Source of the DNA: Richelia sp. SL_2_1
GTDB lineage: Bacteria > Cyanobacteriota > Cyanobacteriia > Cyanobacteriales > Nostocaceae
DNA: 64,000 nt
NCBI GenBank assembly: GCA_012033205.1
Contig: JAAUSO010000008.1
Location: 22,578 to 86,577, forward strand
Reading direction: 5' to 3'
Below the pieces are notes generated by a model. The model saw only the letters and a program-made list of their open reading frames with translations. It did no database searches and had not been told where the DNA came from. Below are positions 19,803 to 29,430 of the stretch, one piece after another. Position 1 is the first letter of the stretch. Each line of letters begins with the position of its first letter. Made by a program: the position numbers and the translations under genes.

Positions 19803-20780
19803 ATGAGTACAAATTTTTGTTCTGATAATTCACGAGAAGTAGGGGAAGATATTATTGGTACTGCAACCAATAATCAGACTTATGTTTTGGTAGAATGCCC
19901 ACCTCCGTGGAATTCGGATGCTTTTAGTTCTAAATGGGTTCCGGATAATTTGCGGTTATTGATGGAAGAGGCAAAAACAGCTAAACTACCGATTAAATTT
20001 CAGTTAATTGCTAATGATTTATCGCATAAAGCAAACTCTACGACGCTGCTGATTTATCACCAAGAAAAAGGAGAAGGTAAAGGTTACTTGAAACGAGAGT
20101 TTAAGTTGGAAAATATCGAACAAGCAGCGGCAACTATCAAAAAATGGTTGTGGAGAAAAAATCTCAAATATGAAATAGATGCAACTACCACAAGAGATAT
20201 ATTAGTTTGTACTCATGGTAGTCACGATAAATGTTGTGCAAGATACGGAAATCCGTTTTATTTCCACGCTAAGAATATTATTTCGAGTTTAGGCTTGGAT
20301 AATGTGCGGATTTGGAAATCCAGTCATTTCGGAGGACATCGATTTGCGCCGACAATGATAGACTTGCCACAAGGAAGGTATTATGGCAATCTTGACCCAG
20401 AGTCATTTAAGTCAATATTGACTCATACTGGTGATATTGAGTGCTTTAAGGATATTTATCGAGGTTGGGGAATTCTACCAAAGTCGATTCAAATTGTCGA
20501 AAGAGAATTAATTCTGCGTTACGGATGGGATTGGTTTAATTACAAAGCAGCAGGTAGAATTATCGAACAAAGTTTGGATAAGAGTAGTGTACTCGCAGAG
20601 TTAACTTTTGAAAAACCCGACGCTTCTGTTTATGTCTATCAAGCTAAACTTGTTAAAGATCATAGCAAGACACAAGCCCTCAAAACTTCCTGTAATGCCA
20701 AGCATGACACTGTATTAGTTAGATATGCTGTTGCGAATATGTGGTTAGCTTCTAGAGACTTGGTGAAAGTAGCAAGTTAA
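19803..20780 (+). CDS. sucrase/ferredoxin-like family protein
   Basis: A 325-residue protein of the Suc_Fer-like family, which has a thioredoxin-like 2Fe-2S ferredoxin fold. The motif CTHGSHDKCCARYG near residue 140 supplies the cysteines, and the histidine-rich block SSHFGGHRFAPTMIDLPQG follows. The C-terminal part (RYGWDWFNYKA) is common in cyanobacterial members. A redox or electron-transfer role is inferred from the fold; no substrate is known. It is a single gene. Confidence 0.85.
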   Translation: MSTNFCSDNSREVGEDIIGTATNNQTYVLVECPPPWNSDAFSSKWVPDNLRLLMEEAKTAKLPIKFQLIANDLSHKANSTTLLIYHQEKGEGKGYLKREFKLENIEQAAATIKKWLWRKNLKYEIDATTTRDILVCTHGSHDKCCARYGNPFYFHAKNIISSLGLDNVRIWKSSHFGGHRFAPTMIDLPQGRYYGNLDPESFKSILTHTGDIECFKDIYRGWGILPKSIQIVERELILRYGWDWFNYKAAGRIIEQSLDKSSVLAELTFEKPDASVYVYQAKLVKDHSKTQALKTSCNAKHDTVLVRYAVANMWLASRDLVKVAS

Positions 20781-20969
20781 TTTGGGTTTACTGTTTGTCA
20801 TTATAATTAGTAGCATAATTGGATATTAATTCTCTTCGTTTAATTCCAAGTAAAGCACTTTTTGTTACCGGGTGTTCTATCCAATGGTTTTGTCTATACT
20901 TTAGATTAGGTTTCTCAATGGACTATAATTTTTTAGTCCCCTAATTCGTCTCATAAAAATATATTTGAC

Positions 20970-21698
20970 TCAATCGGGTAAATTATTGGGGTCAATACCT
21001 TGAGATAACAAGTAAGCGATTAACTTTTCTTTTTGTTGACGTTCTTGTTCAATTAATTCTACTGCCCAAGGTAACATTTTATCAGCTTCATCCCACCAGC
21101 GCAACCAATATCCACTTCGAGCTTCTTTGGTACCTTGCCAAGTTCCTAAAAATAAGTTCATCGAAGTGATAAAATGACGACCATCGGGGTTTGGCAATTC
21201 TAATTCATATCGTCCGTTTTGCAACTGATAAAATTCTAATAAACCCCCATTTGGATCAAAAATAATATAAACAGGTAATTTTAAAATTTGTTCGTAGAAA
21301 AACCATTTTCCTGGTGGGTAGGTTGGTTTAACAGAATATTCTTCACCTTGGGTTTCTGACAAGAATTCCATTACCACCGCAGGAATATCACCTTCTAATA
21401 ATGGTGTATAACTTTTACGGTCTGGTAAAATCGATTTTACTGATGGAATATAAACCCAGTCTGGTGCTTTAGCAATAAATTGTCCATTAATTGTCGCACA
21501 AAGTCCAAAATTGGATGCAATTAACATTTGGGGTTGAATAAACCCGGATATTTCTAAACTTTCCCGTAATGCACCTGCTAAAAGTGGTTGCCCAGTATTT
21601 TCCACTGGTTCATCCTCAAGTTGAAAATCTTCGGGTAAAGCTTCCCAAGATATTACCAGTTCAGTTGAGGACTTGGATTTACTAGTTTGGGTTGCCAT
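20970..21698 (-). CDS. Uma2 family (DUF820) predicted endonuclease
   Basis: A 242-residue protein of the PD-(D/E)XK-like Uma2 family, which is expanded in cyanobacteria. Visible parts are IPSVKSILPDR, the core acidic residues in AVVMEFLSETQGEE, and the lysine-bearing KWFFYEQILKLPVYIIFDP. The C-terminal helix is a Gln/Lys-rich region (ELIEQERQQKEK). Function in the cell is unknown. A second Uma2 gene is at 45250. Confidence 0.88.
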   Translation of the reverse strand: MATQTSKSKSSTELVISWEALPEDFQLEDEPVENTGQPLLAGALRESLEISGFIQPQMLIASNFGLCATINGQFIAKAPDWVYIPSVKSILPDRKSYTPLLEGDIPAVVMEFLSETQGEEYSVKPTYPPGKWFFYEQILKLPVYIIFDPNGGLLEFYQLQNGRYELELPNPDGRHFITSMNLFLGTWQGTKEARSGYWLRWWDEADKMLPWAVELIEQERQQKEKLIAYLLSQGIDPNNLPD

Positions 21699-21769
21699 AA
21701 ATACCGCCTATAAAGACTTAGTATTATTTTATCACTAACTATTTGAGTTATGGGGCATTGATAATTAAC

Positions 21770-23494
21770 TTACTTATCCGGTCTAATACTCAAATACTTA
21801 TCGAAGCGAATTTTATTGATAATATCATAAATTTGATATTCTTTTGCACCCAAGGTTTTGAGTAAATGAGTTCCTAATTCTAATGCTGCTTCAAATTCTG
21901 GTTGTACTACTTCTTTTGCACCCATTTGAGTCAGGATATCGATTTCTTTATCAGAGTGCGATCGCGCAATAATATCTAACCCTGGAGCGATTGACAAAGC
22001 GTGTTCTAATAGGATTCTAGTACTTGCAGCGTCGGGTAAGGCAATTACTAAGGCTTTTGCATTTTCTAAATGTGCTTTTTCTAATACTAATTCAGAATCA
22101 GCATCACCAAATAGATAAGGAATTTTTTTACTTCTAAGTCTTTGAATTGCCGGTTCGCAATTATCAATCACCAGGAGTGGATAACCTTGATTTTGTAAGA
22201 TTTTGACTACAACTTGTCCAACTCTACCATAACCTGCGACAACGACATGAGAGTTTATAGTATCTGGAATAGAGAAGCTTTTAGGTGCTTCAAAACGTCG
22301 TAAATATTTGAATAAAAACGGTGTTTGTGTGATTTTATCTGCTATTTTTGGCGCTCTTTCTAATAAAATAGGAGTCACAACTAAAGTGATTGCTGTAGTA
22401 CCTAAAAGTAAAAGATAAACCTCTTCAGAAATCAGTTTTAATTCTAAACCAGTTAATTCTAATACAAAGGAAAATTCACCTATTTGATTAATCCCAAGAG
22501 CAGTAATTACTGCTGTTCTCACAGAGTAACCAAATTTTAAAACAATGGGAAATACAATTGCAGCTTTACCTACCATGATTAATGTTACTAAGCCTAAAAT
22601 TAACCCGAAATTATTAATTAAAATATTTGGATCAATCAGCATTCCAATGGAAGCGAAGAAAAGACTCGCAAAAGTGTCACGTAACGGTAATACTTTAGCT
22701 AAAGCATGGTCTGCATAGTCTATTTCTGATATCATTAAACCCGCGACAAAAGCACCCATTTCAATAGAAAGACCAAGAGCCGCTGTAATTAAAGCCACTC
22801 CTAAACATAAAGCTATGATAGTTATTAAGAATAATTCGTCACTTTCAGTTGCTGCAATATTACGAATCAAACCTGGTACAACCCAACGACTTAAAATAAA
22901 TGCGATCGCCCCAAATGCAATAACTTTAACTACAGCGAAAAACAAAGCCGGAGCAATATTTTCTGGTTGTTTCAATGCTGGCAAAATAGCTAACATAATA
23001 CCCAAAGCCAAATCTTGAACGATTAAAATCGCCAACATAATTTGACCATGAACTGTATAAGTTTCTCCTTTTTCCGTAAGTGTTTTTAATACTACTGCTG
23101 TAGAAGAAAGGGAAAATACTACACCTAAAAATATTCCTTGTGGCAATCCCGAAGCCCAACCCAAAGTAACAGTAATTAGGGTTACAAAGATAGTAGTTAA
23201 TGCAATTTGTAATAAACTACCACTAATAGCAATATCCTTAACTCGTTTAACCTCAGCGAAAGAAAACTCTACACCCAAAGCAAACAGGAGAAAAGCAACG
23301 CCAAATTCAGCCAAAGATTTGATTAAATTGACATCGTTTAATAATTTAAAGCCAAAAGGACCGACAATTAATCCGCTAGCAAGATATCCTAATAAAACAG
23401 GTTGACGCAGCTTGTTAGCGATATATCCACCCAGCGCCGATGCTCCCAAAACTGTGGTAAAATCTATAATTAAACTATGCCCTGATGCTGCCAT
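21770..23494 (-). CDS. KefB-type cation:proton antiporter with TrkA-N domain
   Basis: A CPA2-family antiporter of 574 residues. Residues 1 to about 385 form 12-13 transmembrane segments, including LLGYLASGLIVGPFG and EFGVAFLLFALGVEFS. A TrkA-N/RCK NAD-binding domain follows, with HVVVAGYGRVGQVVVKILQ near residue 412. It probably exports K+ or Na+ in exchange for protons under nucleotide control. The start has GGAAAGAC just upstream. The C-terminus ends soon after the RCK domain, without a TrkA-C domain. Confidence 0.92.
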   Translation of the reverse strand: MAASGHSLIIDFTTVLGASALGGYIANKLRQPVLLGYLASGLIVGPFGFKLLNDVNLIKSLAEFGVAFLLFALGVEFSFAEVKRVKDIAISGSLLQIALTTIFVTLITVTLGWASGLPQGIFLGVVFSLSSTAVVLKTLTEKGETYTVHGQIMLAILIVQDLALGIMLAILPALKQPENIAPALFFAVVKVIAFGAIAFILSRWVVPGLIRNIAATESDELFLITIIALCLGVALITAALGLSIEMGAFVAGLMISEIDYADHALAKVLPLRDTFASLFFASIGMLIDPNILINNFGLILGLVTLIMVGKAAIVFPIVLKFGYSVRTAVITALGINQIGEFSFVLELTGLELKLISEEVYLLLLGTTAITLVVTPILLERAPKIADKITQTPFLFKYLRRFEAPKSFSIPDTINSHVVVAGYGRVGQVVVKILQNQGYPLLVIDNCEPAIQRLRSKKIPYLFGDADSELVLEKAHLENAKALVIALPDAASTRILLEHALSIAPGLDIIARSHSDKEIDILTQMGAKEVVQPEFEAALELGTHLLKTLGAKEYQIYDIINKIRFDKYLSIRPDK

Positions 23495-24146
23495 GTCTTT
23501 CCTTTTTTGGTACGCTGTTTTTATTATTAGGTTAGCGCGATATACATAAAAGCATCGGCGGAATCTATCAGAATTAGATATAAAGTTAATTACTCTACAA
23601 AATTATGGGAAAATTTTTGTAATGGCAAGGTTATTGAAATATCAATATATGATTTGAATTTTCGCGTTAAACTTGGCTTGATATAGCAGTGTGTTTGATT
23701 AATCACATATCCTTGGGGAATATTGACTCAATTGTTAAATTTACTGCATTAAAATTATTGCACAATCAGTTTTTTGACTATTTGCTAATTAGGAAATGTC
23801 AGTCCTTATTAAAATAGAATTTATCCTCCCATTTTCAGCGTTTCGGGCTACTACAAATACCTAATTTTATTCAAACATCAAACCGGATTTCTATATATAA
23901 TCAAAAAACTATAAGTATATTTCAAATTTTCAAGTTAAAAATATTTCATATACATCGTATTTTATCTAACACTCGCATTACTAGACAAGTAAATAAACAA
24001 ACTATACACTTTCTTGATTTGCTAAAAAAATATTCATAAAATTGTTTATATTATAAAAAAAATATAATTTATATTCTGTTTTTTGGACAATCTATTGTAA
24101 CTTTAATCTTACATTGAATAATCATTTCATTTTGATACTTTTCAGC
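23495..24146. other. 652-bp AT-rich divergent intergenic region
   Basis: It separates the antiporter (minus) and the glutathione transferase (plus), so it carries two divergent promoters. The composition is very AT-rich. I see no structured RNA, repeat or small gene. Confidence 0.5.
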
Positions 24147-24758
24147 ATGGAAACCCTGCGTTTGTATGATTTCTTACCATCAGGTAATGGCTATAAGATA
24201 CGTTTGTTATTAACACAAATTGGTATGCCATTTGACAGAATAGAGATAAATATATTAGAAGGAGAAACTAGAAGTCCAGAATTTTTAAGCAGAAATCCCA
24301 ACGGTAAAATACCACTTCTAGAAATTGGTGAGAATAAATACTTAGCAGAGTCAAATGCAATCTTAATGTATCTAAGTGAAGGAACAGAATTTTTACCTTA
24401 TGACCGTTTTTTAACAGCACAGGTATTACAATGGTTATTCTTTGAGCAGTCTAGTCACGAACCATTTATTGCTACATCTAGATATTGGATTTCGATTTTA
24501 GGTAAAGCAGAGGAATATCAAGAAGCATTAAAAGAAAAGCATGAGCGCGGTTATCAAGCGCTGGAAGTGATGGAAAATCATTTAACCGGGAAAACTTTCT
24601 TTGTTGGAGAACGTTATACTATTGCCGATATTGCTTTATTTGCTTATACACACGTTGCAGATGAAGGAGGATTTGATTTAAGTCGATTCAAGGCGATTCT
24701 AGCTTGGATAGAAAGAGTCAAAATGCAACCGGGGTATATCGATATTCATCAAGGATAA
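24147..24758 (+). CDS. glutathione S-transferase family protein
   Basis: A 203-residue GST when started at METLRLYDF; the track start is an upstream TTG adding 11 unlikely residues. The N-terminal thioredoxin-like domain has LPSGNGYKIRLLL, with the catalytic Ser/Tyr region, and NPNGKIPLLE with the conserved cis-Pro. ESNAILMYL follows. The all-helical C-terminal domain ends in YTIADIALFAYTHVADEGGF, the N-capping box motif. It probably detoxifies electrophiles or reduces small thiols. Confidence 0.92.
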   Translation: METLRLYDFLPSGNGYKIRLLLTQIGMPFDRIEINILEGETRSPEFLSRNPNGKIPLLEIGENKYLAESNAILMYLSEGTEFLPYDRFLTAQVLQWLFFEQSSHEPFIATSRYWISILGKAEEYQEALKEKHERGYQALEVMENHLTGKTFFVGERYTIADIALFAYTHVADEGGFDLSRFKAILAWIERVKMQPGYIDIHQG

Positions 24759-24910
24759 CAAGAGATGGGAATAGGGAATAGGGAATAGGGAATAAGTTAA
24801 GTTGAGTGTTTATTTGAAATTTTGTACTGAGGTAAAAGTGTAAATTTAAGCTGTTTTGTATAATATTATGTAACAAAATTTAAATTTACTTAACGTGAGT
24901 TCCAACTATG

Positions 24911-24977
24911 AAGAAGTCGGGTTTTTCTCCTGAAATATCTCTAACAGAAGATAACTGTGATAAAAACCCGACTTCTT
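24911..24977. repeat. 16-bp perfect inverted repeat, first copy
   Basis: The left arm AAGAAGTCGGGTTTTT and the right arm AAAAACCCGACTTCTT are perfectly complementary around a 35-nt centre. The structure lies just downstream of the acylase stop. It can act as a bidirectional terminator because T-runs occur in the arms. A second copy with the same arms is at 27801-27864. Confidence 0.85.
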
Positions 24978-24988
24978 ACCGACACACT

Positions 24989-27538
24989 TTATTCCCCAGG
25001 TACTAATAAAAGAGTTGATTTTGTATTTCGATCAATTTTGTCATCTTCCCAAAGCATGGAATGATATTTAATATCGCGCCACGGTTCAATCATATCAGTA
25101 TAGTGAGGATTGAATGCGTGTCCCGATTGTCCAGTACTATGAATTGCTTGGGAATTATCGAATGAGGCTAAATCAACAATCATTCGTAATGAAGGAATAT
25201 GGGTAACTTCAAAAGATGATTGATTGGCTTTCCAACGGTTAGCATTGACAGTTTCTCCATTTCCTGCTGCTGCAAATGTTCCCCGATTAAATAGTCTTTC
25301 AATCAAAGCAACTCCTGATTTACCTAAAGTAACGTTGCGAAAGTTGATTTGATGCAGCTTTCCCCAAGTCCATTTTTGGGGATTATCACCTAAAGTATTT
25401 TCTAATTCTTCTACTGCTTCTACTAATGCTTGTTTAAATATCTCATCCCGGTTTTCCACTTGTGGTGTGTTGCGATTATCCCACCATAAATTATCTGGTT
25501 GTTCCATTAGATTTTTCACAACAGCATACCAGCGATCGCCACCATCGGGATGATAATCTAGAGGTAATTCATCGTGGAATGTCAACGCTAATAATTTTTT
25601 CCAGAATGTTTCAAAAATCGCGGATGCTGGTGATTCTATCTTCAGTTGAAAATCCCAGTTGAGTAACAATTGACGCGCATTTTGGAGATTATCATCATCA
25701 AAATCAATCGACTTAAATATTGGGAGCAAATCCCGTGCATTAATATCGAGGTTATCACCTTGGATAGACTCAATATCAGTCAAAGTTAACAGTTTATTGG
25801 TATCAGAAATCATTTCTTGAATACGTTTTGCACGATAGCCGTGAACCCAATCTTTAGTAATCACATAAGGGTAACTTTGATCGACTATGGCATTATTCGC
25901 GGTAACAATATATCCTCGCGATGGATTATAACTATAGGGTAATTCCTCAAAATCAATATAACCAATCCATTCATATTGATCATTCCAACCAGCTACAGGA
26001 TACCGTCCATCTCCTTGTTTGCGTATAGGAGTTTTACCAGTCATTTGGTAGCCGATATTTCCATCAACATCTGCGTATACTAAATTTTGAGCTGCAATAT
26101 CAAATTTACTCGCAGCTGTACGAAATTGTGACCAATTTTCAGCGCGATTTATTTCTTGGATAGCAGTAATTAACTGTGAAGGTTCTAAAACAGTCCAGCG
26201 TAGGGAAACAGCGTAATTTATCGGGATATTTACTGATGATTTAGGAAATTTTTGTAACGAAGGTAGAACATCGGAAAGAATCGCACCATGTTGAGTATAG
26301 CGGACAATTTGATTTACTGGTTCGGAGTCCGCAACTTGAATTTCTTCGTTGACAAGTTGCATATCCACCCACTTACCATTCATTTTATATTGATTGGGGT
26401 TTTCCGGATTGATTTTTTCTACATACAAATCCATGGTATCGGACATGACATTAGTTACACCCCAAGCAATGCGCTGATTATGACCTACAATTACCCCCGG
26501 TACTCCCGCAAAGGAAAAACCCGTAACATTATAAGGACAATTGTTGCTTATTGAATTACTTGTGGAAATACAGTGTAAACCAACTTCATACCAAATTGAA
26601 GGCATTTGCACCGCTAAATGTGGGTCATCGGCTAAAATCGGTTTACCTGTTACTGTACGTTTCCCGGAAATAGTCCAACTGTTGGAACCTACACCTATCC
26701 GAGTACCACCGAGAATTTCTTCTATGGCAGTTACATTACTAGCAATCGATTTCAACTCAGGGGTAATTTCTTGAACAGCGAGTAAATTTATATCTTGTTT
26801 TGTTTTTGTTTTTTCTGCTTTTTTAGCTACTTTGAATTCAGGTACAATTACGGGGAAATCATCAGGATAAACCGGAAAAAGTTCCTCTACCCGTTGTTGA
26901 GAAAAATCTTTTAATAGGATACTACGTTCAATCTCATCACCCAAATTTGTACTCAGGTCATAAGCCATAACTTTACCCCAAAGGATGGAATCTATGGGCT
27001 GCCAAGGCTCTGGATGATATTGGCGATGTATAAGTTTTAATACTGTATATTCTAAGCTTAAAGCGCTACCTTGATGATTTGCTAAATAAGTATTTACACC
27101 TTCTGCATAAGCTTGTAAATTTGCCTTTGTCTCGGCATCTAATGTAGCAAATTCCTGCTGTGCTATGTGCTTCCATCCCATCGTCCTTAAAAATTTATCC
27201 TTGTCTAACTGCGACTCCCCAAACATTTCTGAAAGTCTTCCAGCACCAATATGTCGCCAAAAATCCATTTGCCAGAAGCGGTCTTGAGCGTGGACATAAC
27301 CTTGTGCTAAAAATAAATCATGGTTAGATGTAGCATAAATTTGGGGAATTCCCCATTCATCTCGGAGGACTTTGACTTGATTTTCAAGCCCCCGAATCGC
27401 AATTGTGCCGTTTTCTTGAGGAAAAGATTTTCTCAATGTGTAAGTAGTTAATCCTGCTAAAGTTAGAATTAATACTAGAATTAATATTCCAATATTCTTA
27501 AATACTGCTCCAAACCCATCTTTTTTAAGATAATTCAT
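24989..27538 (-). CDS. penicillin acylase family protein
   Basis: An Ntn-hydrolase precursor of 849 residues. It starts with a membrane anchor or signal segment (IGILILVLILTLAGLTTYTL) and then the alpha chain, with VKVLRDEWGIPQIYA and FLAQGYVHAQDRFWQMDFWR. The self-cleavage site and nucleophile are at GVGSNSWTISG; the Ser after Gly becomes the N-terminus of the beta chain. GKPILADDPHL and the C-terminal SGQSGHAFNPHYTD are also typical. Such enzymes cleave amides, including acyl-homoserine lactones and beta-lactams. The substrate cannot be assigned, but quorum-signal degradation is plausible. Confidence 0.93.
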   Translation of the reverse strand: MNYLKKDGFGAVFKNIGILILVLILTLAGLTTYTLRKSFPQENGTIAIRGLENQVKVLRDEWGIPQIYATSNHDLFLAQGYVHAQDRFWQMDFWRHIGAGRLSEMFGESQLDKDKFLRTMGWKHIAQQEFATLDAETKANLQAYAEGVNTYLANHQGSALSLEYTVLKLIHRQYHPEPWQPIDSILWGKVMAYDLSTNLGDEIERSILLKDFSQQRVEELFPVYPDDFPVIVPEFKVAKKAEKTKTKQDINLLAVQEITPELKSIASNVTAIEEILGGTRIGVGSNSWTISGKRTVTGKPILADDPHLAVQMPSIWYEVGLHCISTSNSISNNCPYNVTGFSFAGVPGVIVGHNQRIAWGVTNVMSDTMDLYVEKINPENPNQYKMNGKWVDMQLVNEEIQVADSEPVNQIVRYTQHGAILSDVLPSLQKFPKSSVNIPINYAVSLRWTVLEPSQLITAIQEINRAENWSQFRTAASKFDIAAQNLVYADVDGNIGYQMTGKTPIRKQGDGRYPVAGWNDQYEWIGYIDFEELPYSYNPSRGYIVTANNAIVDQSYPYVITKDWVHGYRAKRIQEMISDTNKLLTLTDIESIQGDNLDINARDLLPIFKSIDFDDDNLQNARQLLLNWDFQLKIESPASAIFETFWKKLLALTFHDELPLDYHPDGGDRWYAVVKNLMEQPDNLWWDNRNTPQVENRDEIFKQALVEAVEELENTLGDNPQKWTWGKLHQINFRNVTLGKSGVALIERLFNRGTFAAAGNGETVNANRWKANQSSFEVTHIPSLRMIVDLASFDNSQAIHSTGQSGHAFNPHYTDMIEPWRDIKYHSMLWEDDKIDRNTKSTLLLVPGE

Positions 27539-27652
27539 TTAATTTATCCATCAACTTGCCAACTGTATAATTACGGTTAAATAAGCGATATTATACAGGT
27601 TTAAGGGCATTATTGAACGGTAATTTGCAAAGGATGGGTAGAAAAAACAAGA

Positions 27653-27760
27653 TTAACGTTTGGTAGTAAAAACGTTAGTGAACATCATTAAAAAACCTCC
27701 GATGAGAATTGATAATGCCAGCCCTGCGGTGACTAAATCGAGTATGTTGGTATTTTCCAT
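27653..27760 (-). CDS. small single-pass membrane protein candidate (35 aa)
   Basis: This ORF is too short for the track. It reads MENTNILDLVTAGLALSILI and continues through one hydrophobic helix to FTTKR. The layout (short acidic N-terminus, one helix, basic end) resembles the tiny subunits of photosynthetic or NDH-1 complexes, but I do not recognise a specific one. No good Shine-Dalgarno is seen. It stands alone between the acylase and CobA-type genes. Confidence 0.5.
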   Translation of the reverse strand: MENTNILDLVTAGLALSILIGGFLMMFTNVFTTKR

Positions 27761-27800
27761 TTTTTTAATTGTTAGTTGTTAGTTGATAATACGTGGGGTA

Positions 27801-27864
27801 AGAAGTCGGGTTTTTAATATAATTATCCGTAACACCGTAAAATTCTCATAAAAACCCGACTTCT
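27801..27864. repeat. 16-bp perfect inverted repeat, second copy
   Basis: The arms AGAAGTCGGGTTTTTA and TAAAAACCCGACTTCT are perfect complements and share 15 bp with the copy at 24911-24977. The central sequence differs. This copy lies just downstream of the CobA-type gene stop, the same relation as the first copy to the acylase gene. Confidence 0.85.
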
Positions 27865-27892
27865 ATAACAGTTGTAATTTAACTGATAACTG

Positions 27893-29023
27893 TTAAAAAT
27901 CAACTCCGCGTTTGGGTTCTACCCCATGATTAGCATAATGTTTGTGACAGTAGACTTCAGAATGAACGCTGGCTAGTTCAAAGTATTCTGGTTGATTTTG
28001 GCAACGTCCTGTGATAATAACTTCTGTATGACGGGGTTTGCGAAGTAATATTTCCATAATCGGCTCCACTGGAAGTAATTCTAAATCCACAGTGGGATTG
28101 AGTTCGTCAAGAATGATGGTTTTATATAATCCTGAAGCAATAGCTGTTTTAGCGATTTCCCAACCTCTTTCGGCTTCTACATAGTCCAATTCTTGCCGAG
28201 AATTACGCCATACTATAGCATCTCGACCACAACGTTGATGGTCTACCACTTCCGGATAAGATTGTTGTAGTGCGGAAATAGCTTCATCTTCAGTGTATCC
28301 ACTGCCACCTTTGAGCCACTGCATAATTAATACACGAGTCGAACCGGGATGATTTATTCCTCTACCGATGGCTTTTAAAGCTTTACCCAAAGCGCTGGTG
28401 GATTTGCCTTTACCGGAACCCGTATAAATTTCGATACCTTCCAATCCATATAGTTTTGCTGTGGAGTGGGGCTTCATTTCTGAATGTAAATCGGCAATAT
28501 CTAAGAGTTGTTGGGGCGCACCTCTCCCGGTAGCAATGATTTCCAATTCTTGAGGTTTGGATTGTAAAGTTTTGACAACTTCATCGACTTCTAGTAAACC
28601 CAAATCTAATACAGGGTTGATTTCATCTAATACAACAACCGAATACAACCCTCCGGCAATCGCACCTTTGGCAACATCCCAACCTCTGATTGCTTCTTGT
28701 TTATCGAAGGGGATAACTTCATTCTTATCAAAGAATTCTGCCCTACCAGTGCGTACTTGGTCAATTAGATGGGGAAAACCACGTTGCAAAGCTGCTATCG
28801 CCCCATCTTCATCGTAATCCCTTTCCGGACCTTTGAGAAACCGCAGTAACAACACCCGATTATAGTTATTTGAGTTATTGATACCTAAACCAATTGAACG
28901 TAAAACTACTCCTAAAGCAGCTTGAGATTTACCTTTACCAGCCCCATCGTAAACGTGAATTTGACCTTTAAGCCTTGTGGGGCGTAGTTGTGCTGTGCGA
29001 ATACCGATGCCGTTCCTTGTCAT
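27893..29023 (-). CDS. duplicated CobA/CobO-type P-loop ATPase
   Basis: A 376-residue protein made of two tandem copies of the corrinoid adenosyltransferase fold (CobA/CobO/BtuR). Each copy has its own Walker A loop, GAGKGKSQAA near residue 28 and GSGKGKSTSA near residue 205. Each also has its own VVLDEINPVLDLG or IILDELNPTVDLE Walker B block. Single-domain family members adenosylate cob(I)yrinic acid a,c-diamide in B12 synthesis. The last residues GVEPKRGVDF match the CobO C-terminus. The doubled form may act as an intramolecular dimer. Substrate is inferred, not shown. Confidence 0.85.
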   Translation of the reverse strand: MTRNGIGIRTAQLRPTRLKGQIHVYDGAGKGKSQAALGVVLRSIGLGINNSNNYNRVLLLRFLKGPERDYDEDGAIAALQRGFPHLIDQVRTGRAEFFDKNEVIPFDKQEAIRGWDVAKGAIAGGLYSVVVLDEINPVLDLGLLEVDEVVKTLQSKPQELEIIATGRGAPQQLLDIADLHSEMKPHSTAKLYGLEGIEIYTGSGKGKSTSALGKALKAIGRGINHPGSTRVLIMQWLKGGSGYTEDEAISALQQSYPEVVDHQRCGRDAIVWRNSRQELDYVEAERGWEIAKTAIASGLYKTIILDELNPTVDLELLPVEPIMEILLRKPRHTEVIITGRCQNQPEYFELASVHSEVYCHKHYANHGVEPKRGVDF

Positions 29024-29430
29024 CTCAACCCTACTAGCTGTAATGTGGCAGTCTTTTATCTTACCGAACTTTATGTACCATCAGGAAGGGATAAAAACTC
29101 ATAAAAACTCATAAAAACTCATAAAATTCAATAAAAATTAAAATAGAAGATTCTTACTCAAACTTCCTTGAGGAAGAGTAAATCTGTTTTTTTGTATGGT
29201 AATTATTTATTTATACTAATTTATACTAATTTATACTTTTCAGCGATTATTTTTTTCACTCAACTCTATTCTCTCATAACCTGCCTTGCATTAAACAATT
29301 ATTTATCTTTATGCTAGTTCTGGTGTAAAAAATGGTAAAACACGTAAATTCCGTTTAATATTATTTTTTGATACAGTCATTAGATTACAACCGTAGTACA
29401 TTACATTACACAGTATTTGGTAACAAGCAT
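29024..29430. other. 407-bp divergent spacer with micro-repeats
   Basis: It holds about four copies of CATAAAAACT (29097-29130) and three copies of AATTTATACT (near 29214-29239). It lies between the CobA-type gene and fraC, so it should carry both promoters. No gene is visible. Confidence 0.6.
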
